This document shows positions 59,471-64,000 of a DNA stretch of 64,000 nucleotides, piece after piece. The DNA is from Rutidosis leptorrhynchoides (taxonomy: Eukaryota; Streptophyta; Magnoliopsida; Asterales; Asteraceae), in the NCBI RefSeq assembly GCF_046630445.1, contig NC_092343.1, positions 136,579,501 through 136,643,500 of the forward strand. The letters are read 5' to 3'. The translations under genes and the position numbers were made by a program. Within the stretch, counting starts at the first letter, position 1. Each line of letters opens with the position of its first letter. A model generated the notes under the pieces. It was not told the DNA's origin. It was given only the letters and a program-made list of their open reading frames with translations, and did not search any database.

Positions 59471-61103
59471 ATATCTCTGGTTTAGTTAAGACTTGTTTGA
59501 CTCGCATGTTAGTTAATACGTGCACTAGATGCCCTTGAAAATATCTTCTTAACCTTCACGATGTTAATATAAGCGCATACACAAATTTTTCAATCGGCGC
59601 GTAGTTTATCTCACTTCCTGTGAGAGCTTTGCTGACAAAATACACAGGTTTTTGTATTTTATCCCTTTCCGCAACTAGTACTGAGCCAAAAGATTCATTC
59701 GCTACCGATATGTAAAGGTAAAGAATTTCGCCATCAATTGGCGCTGTTAACGTAGGCAAAGTTTTTAATAACTTCTTCATTTCCTGAAATGTGATTTCAG
59801 CTTCACTTGTCCAAACAAAACTCTTTTGCTTCAAGTAGCCTTTTAAAGTTTTGAAAAACGGCAATTGTCTTTCAGCGGCCTTAGACAAAAAACGCGTTAA
59901 TGCGGCTAATTTTTCCGTCAAACTTTGCACTTCCTTGACCGTCTTTGGCGCCGTCATATTTTCAATAGCCGCAATTTTCTTTGGATTAGCTTGAATACCT
60001 TGCTCAGTAACAAGATATCCCAAAAACTTTCCTTCAGTTTCGCCAAAACTACACTTTAGCGGATTGAGCTTCATGTTTATCCTGCGCAATGTATCAAATG
60101 TTTCCCGCATATTATCAACAATTCGTTCTTGTGTTGTGCTTTTAATTAATAAATCATCTACATAAGCTTCCAGATTTCGCCCAATTTGCTTTTCGAACGC
60201 AGTGTCAATCAAACGTTGATATGTCGCATCCGCATTGATTAAACCAAAAGGCATCATTATATAAAAAAATATGCCTTTGCCTGTATTAAAAGCGGTTTTA
60301 TCTGCGTCCTCTTTAGCCATTGGGATCTGATGATATCCCCTTGCTGCATCCAAAAAGCATTTATACGGAAAAGCATGCAAAGATTCCACTTTCAAATCAA
60401 TTTCTAGAAGCGGATAATTATCCTTGGGGCACGCTTTATTTAAATCCTTGAAATCAATACACATTCTCCACGAGCCGTCAGGCTTTTTCACCAAAACTGG
60501 ATTCGCAATCCAAGATTGGTATTGAACTTCGCGTAAAATTCCAGCTCTCACCAATTTTGTTACCTCTTCGCACAACCACTTAGCGCGATCTGGGGCCATG
60601 CCTCTTCGCTTCTGCACTGCATATTTTAAAGCTGGATTTACATTGAGTCTGTGTTCCGCAATATGACGCGGAACACCAGTCATATCATTTTCGCACCAAG
60701 CAAAAACATCCATGTATTGCACAAGTAACTGCACAAGCTGTTTCTTGGTACCCGCACTAACATTGCATCCCACTTTGATTTTTTGATCGGGATATGCAGG
60801 ATTAACTACTACCATGTCGTCTGCGACATCAACGGTTTCTTGAACTGCAATTTTTACATTAACAGCCGCACAAATGGGCATGACGCTTGCAGAACTTATT
60901 GTAGCGACACCTTTACACGTTGCGAATTTAATCATGCCATGAATGGTAGATGGAACAATTCCAAATTTACCCAAGGCAGTTCTGCCCAATAACATGTTAT
61001 AGCGAGATGAAGTCCGCATAACATAAAAATCTAGCCGCGCTCGCCGTACTAAGCTATCATCATTTTCGTCAAATAGCTCAACATCTAAAGGCAACACGCC
61101 CAT
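59471..61103 (-). pseudogene. Element G reverse transcriptase and first RNase H
   Basis: The open frame 59556-61103 (515 codons) holds the end of the protease (YNMLLGRTALGKFGIVPS at about residue 34), RT with WIANPVLVKKPDGSWRMCIDFKDLN, the palm PFGLINADATYQRLID and catalytic YVDD, and the start of RNase H (ISVANESFGSVLV). A stop at 59556 (LTS*, probably Arg originally) precedes the in-frame remainder (RLRRYFQGHLVHVLTNMRVKQVL). In this RNase H the first catalytic Asp position reads Ser-Val (YISVA), unlike the usual (L)Y.(A)S/D forms, so activity is doubtful. Confidence 0.88.
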
Positions 61104-61160
61104 AGGCAGTGAAAATTCTCCCGTAAACCCAGTTAGCGAGGCTGCGGTTGGTTGTAAATT

Positions 61161-61391
61161 TTATCTAATACTCTCTGGCAATTGAACAAAACATTGGTCA
61201 TAAACAATATCAACATTGCTGCCATTATCGACATGAACTTTCATGATTGTGATTCCAGTTTTCGCAACTTTGCACGATACTACTATCGGCATTTCGGAGA
61301 AATCATCACTTTGTATTTTTGTGGACTTCTGCTTTCTTCCTCTTCTTTCTTTGGACATTTGACTGCACAGCGACAGCAATGCCAAGATCAA
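61161..61391 (-). pseudogene. Element G protease, N-terminal remnant
   Basis: The open frame contains VHVDNGSNVDIVYDQCFVQLPE, the Tat retropepsin active site (VD.GSS.D). It is separated from 61103 by a stop and small frame change. Upstream of it, charged residues (KERRGRKQKSTKIQ) may be the last part of gag. Confidence 0.75.
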
Positions 61392-61556
61392 TTTCGATAT
61401 TGCTCATTACTGCAATCAAACAAGCAATTTTACCGCCAATTACAAACGTATTTGCCTGTAAATCATCAAAACAAAAACACGATTGAAATTAAACCAAGGA
61501 ATTAATTGTTTGATAGCATAAAACAAAAAATTTCGAGTTTAATTTGTAAAACGCGT

Positions 61557-61573
61557 CTCACGGATGGCGCCAA
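61557..61573 (-). promoter_or_regulatory. Primer-binding site of element G
   Basis: TGGCGCCATCCGTGAGA on the minus strand, adjacent to the LTR. Almost identical to the PBS of element D. Confidence 0.85.
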
Positions 61574-61574
61574 T

Positions 61575-62065
61575 TGATCAATCCGTAATTAATGAGTTAC
61601 TTAATTACGGATTGAGTGCAATGAGATTAAGATGAAGAATGAGATGTTTGATGATTATTTTGGGCCCTGATGATCGTCTTTCACTTTAACTATCAAGTGA
61701 CCAACTACCCCGACCCGGTCTTGATTGTTAATTAGCATGATTCACCTTGACACGATGTAAAAATTTCTTGGGCAAGATCACAAGAGAAAATTACAAAGGT
61801 TCAGGCAAATGGCAGAGAATCAACAACCTATAAATGAGAGGTCATGCTCCCTATTTATAGTATTCGAAATATCCGCGGTCTGCGGATTGCTTAACTATCT
61901 GCGAAAACTTAGCTAAGTGATCCGCAGTCTTTTATTAACGCGGAACCTGACCCGCTATTTTTATTCTCAGCGAATATTCTAAACCTATTGATTACAATTC
62001 GTGTAACTTCTGCTTTTAGCCTTTAGCAAATAAAATATACATATACAATGCTATGTATATGATCA
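61575..62065 (-). mobile_element. Element G 5' LTR, 491 bp
   Basis: Ends TGATCAAT and TATGATCA. A TATA box (TATAAATAG, minus strand, 61851-61859) lies about 205 bases from the start of the LTR. Confidence 0.94.
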
Positions 62066-62070
62066 ATATG

Positions 62071-63530
62071 CTTACTGTTCTTGTGCTTACGTACTTATGC
62101 CCTGATAGTGATTTCTGACTAATAAGATAGAGTTTGCCGCACATTTTTCTACTAATCATCATAAGGTTTTTGCCTCAATAGGTCGATACACCTTAGATTG
62201 GCATGTGAGTTTAAAGTGTTGGTAGAATTGATGGACAAGAAGGGAATAAACACCGATTAATCTTGGATATATAGTTCATATTGACAGGACATTCGTGTTT
62301 TGTTGGTGCGAGTAACATAAAGCAAATAAACCTAGCCCAAAAAATGCGACATGCATAACACACAGATCGACTTGCGCTTTGCATATACGAGCATTTGTTC
62401 TGCGATTAGAAAACATGCAAGTCACAAGCTTAGTCCATGCGTTTTGCATGTTGTTTACATGTTTCCTGTGGATGAAATGGTCAAATTTACAACTTTCCAA
62501 AAAAGGATTAATATCGTATAATAAATAATAAACAAGCGTGTGTTATATATTTTTTATTATTTTTTATTTGACCACTATTCACCCTCACTTTGACGTCAAA
62601 AGCAGATGTGGTGATGTGGCAAGATCAAGAAGTGAAGTTTTTTAATGGAGAGTGTTAAATTTTGTGATGGGTGATGTGGTAAAATATTATTGAAAGTTGG
62701 GTATAAAATATATAATTTAATAATATATAAAAATTAATGGTGAAATCTGATTGGTCCACAAAATTCTGATGCTTACCTTTTTTTTCGTTAGATTGGTGAG
62801 TGACGCCTCGAGAGCGTCATGGGTGACACCCCGTTACGGGCGCCAGGGGCGTTAGAGAGGTGCCAAGTGAGATGTCACCTAGAGTTTATGGGGGTGATGC
62901 CCCATTAATTTTGGTCTTACTAGTTATATGAGCTCGTATATGGCAGTTATATATATTAGGATTCGATAACGTTAGTATTGATACTTATCAAATATATAAT
63001 ATAATTATGGTAAAAAATACCCTTTTATTACTGATAATATTTGTACCGAAAGCACTAGCATTTAATACTAACGCATAGATTATGAGCTCGTCCATTAGAC
63101 CATTTTAACTTCAGTAGACAAATAATAGATAAAACATAAAATGCAAGCTCATAAAAACGTGCTTTAAACCTGATCATTAATAATAGGTTATCTCATCTCT
63201 AATTGTATATGTTTTTAGTACAAACTAGTTTCATTATGTCAAAATCTTTAAAGAATGAAGCATAAATCTAAATATCTATAAGGATTAGAAAATAACTATT
63301 TTAACTTCAATTGACAAATAATCGATAATACACCAAACTTGAACCCGTAAAAAGTTATTTTTACCTGTTAACCGATAGCAATGATTGAACAAACTCATAT
63401 AGTGCCAGACAAACATATCCACAGTAAAAACTTAAATTGTAGCTCAAACATCATGTAATCATGATATATGTTTCTTTTATTGGAGTACACATATATTTTT
63501 ATATGGTATCTTAAAAACTTAAATTTGTAG

Positions 63531-63533
<3 letters not shown>
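62071..63533. other. AT-rich flank right of element G; no gene seen
   Basis: No coding motif is supported. 62564-62945 contains short direct and inverted pieces (GGTGACACCCC, GGTGATGCCCC, GTGATGTGGCAAG and similar) in AT-rich sequence, which resembles a decayed MITE, but I cannot define termini or a target duplication. The rest is featureless. Confidence 0.4.

Positions 63534-63626
<93 letters not shown>
63534..63626. repeat. (TA)n microsatellite
   Basis: About 46 uninterrupted TA dinucleotides. Open frames across it are simple Ile-Tyr artefacts. Confidence 0.98.
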
Positions 63627-63629
<3 letters not shown>

Positions 63630-64000
63630 AATCATTACATATGTATATAACAAACAATAATGTTGAATTAAATTGTTTATATATAGTAAAAGATAAAGAG
63701 ATACTAAAATTAATATTTTAAATTTACATAGGATGGCAATGGATATTTGATTCATCGAACATCCATCCGATTCGATCTATTAAATGAATATGCATGATCT
63801 AAATAATTATAAGTGAATATGGATATAGATGGTATAAAAAAATAGTGGATCAGATATGGATGATAAGTTATCATTCACGGTTATATCCATTTATCACCCA
63901 AAATACATATATACATATTTACATATTTACTTAAATATATGCATATACATTTACATATCCTTATAGATGTACACTTTAAATTATTAAAACATTATCGAAA
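63627..64000. other. AT-rich right edge; no gene seen
   Basis: AT-rich sequence with repeated GGATATGGAT-like words between 63730 and 63900. No ORF, RNA gene or defined repeat is supported. Confidence 0.4.

Larger units (their letters stand above)
54948..62065 (-). mobile_element. Element G: Tat-lineage Ty3/gypsy element without gag, 7118 bp
   Basis: The LTRs 54948-55438 and 61575-62065 are 491 bp each, with TGATCA ends. The target duplication ATATG is perfect (54943-54947 and 62066-62070). The PBS (TGGCGCCATCCGTGAGA, minus strand) is at 61557-61573, and the PPT follows the 3' LTR at 55439-55452. The order on the minus strand is PBS, partial protease, RT, RNase H, second (archaeal-type) RNase H, integrase, then an antisense ORF on the plus strand. 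Gag is absent: only about 170 bases separate the PBS from the protease remnant. By eye the LTRs differ at about 5% of positions. Confidence 0.94.

Noticed and set aside
54915..62160. Similar words (ACATTTTTCTACTAAT) on both sides of element G as a long target duplication
   Set aside because: The true 5-bp duplication ATATG abuts the LTR ends exactly; the other match is imperfect, at unequal distances, and may be chance or an older local duplication.
62276..62500. 74-codon minus-strand frame right of element G
   Set aside because: No motif, no neighbouring gene structure; not distinguishable from a chance open frame.
63395..63755. Two Ile-Tyr-rich open frames at the right edge
   Set aside because: Artefacts of the (TA)n microsatellite at 63534-63626.

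Overview
This window is repeat-rich plant nuclear DNA, most likely from a eudicot and plausibly from Asteraceae. The evidence is long-LTR Ty3/gypsy elements, tRNA-Met-type primer sites, chromodomain integrases, Tat-lineage elements with an antisense ORF, high AT content and no recognisable single-copy host gene. The family-level placement is an impression from the style of the repeats; no marker gene proves it. Local labels A to H are used below for the elements.

Layout, left to right. 1-264 is the right end of a family A LTR. It lies in the leader of element B (minus strand, LTR 462-2304, PBS 428-445). B interrupts the gag of element C (minus, gag 2305-3118, PBS 3284-3295, LTR 3299-5269). 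C sits in element D, a Tat-type element (antisense ORF 5270-8829, protease 9966-10370, gag to about 11720, PBS 11742-11761, LTR from 11764). D's antisense ORF is also split by a complete family A solo LTR (5777-8492, target duplication CGTAA). About 12471-14004 is the 3' part of a plus-strand LTR (H) that carries a hairpin-repeat array and a 586-bp hAT-type MITE. 14005-15559 is the gag, leader, PBS and LTR of a minus-strand Ty1/copia element.

The centre is one 39.0-kb nest. Element E (15560-54559, minus, chromovirus, target duplication CCAAG) is inserted in the copia LTR. E is interrupted by a family F solo LTR (47265-50569, plus strand) and by a complete F element (F-outer, 20194-46662, target duplication CACTT). 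F-outer is itself interrupted by a second, younger F element (F-inner, 28964-42061, target duplication CAAAA). Target duplications and LTR pairs match at every level, so the insertion order can be read directly: copia, then E, then F-outer, then F-inner.

The most unusual content is in family F. Between the primer-binding site and gag, both F copies carry two extra sense-strand ORFs. One is an acidic protein of about 205 residues. The other is an F-box protein resembling the plant At2g35280-like family. The F-box ORF is intact (227 aa) in F-inner and broken in F-outer, where F-inner landed inside it. The acidic ORF is open in both copies although the gag-pol genes of both are damaged.

To the right, 54594-54942 and 62071-64000 are AT-rich DNA without recognisable genes. 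They flank element G (54948-62065, minus, Tat lineage, target duplication ATATG). G has RT, two RNase H domains, integrase and a spliced antisense ORF, but no gag.

A second structural signal lies in the LTRs of E and H. These contain tandem units whose flanking arms differ from unit to unit but are complementary within each unit, as expected for a maintained or repeatedly re-copied hairpin.
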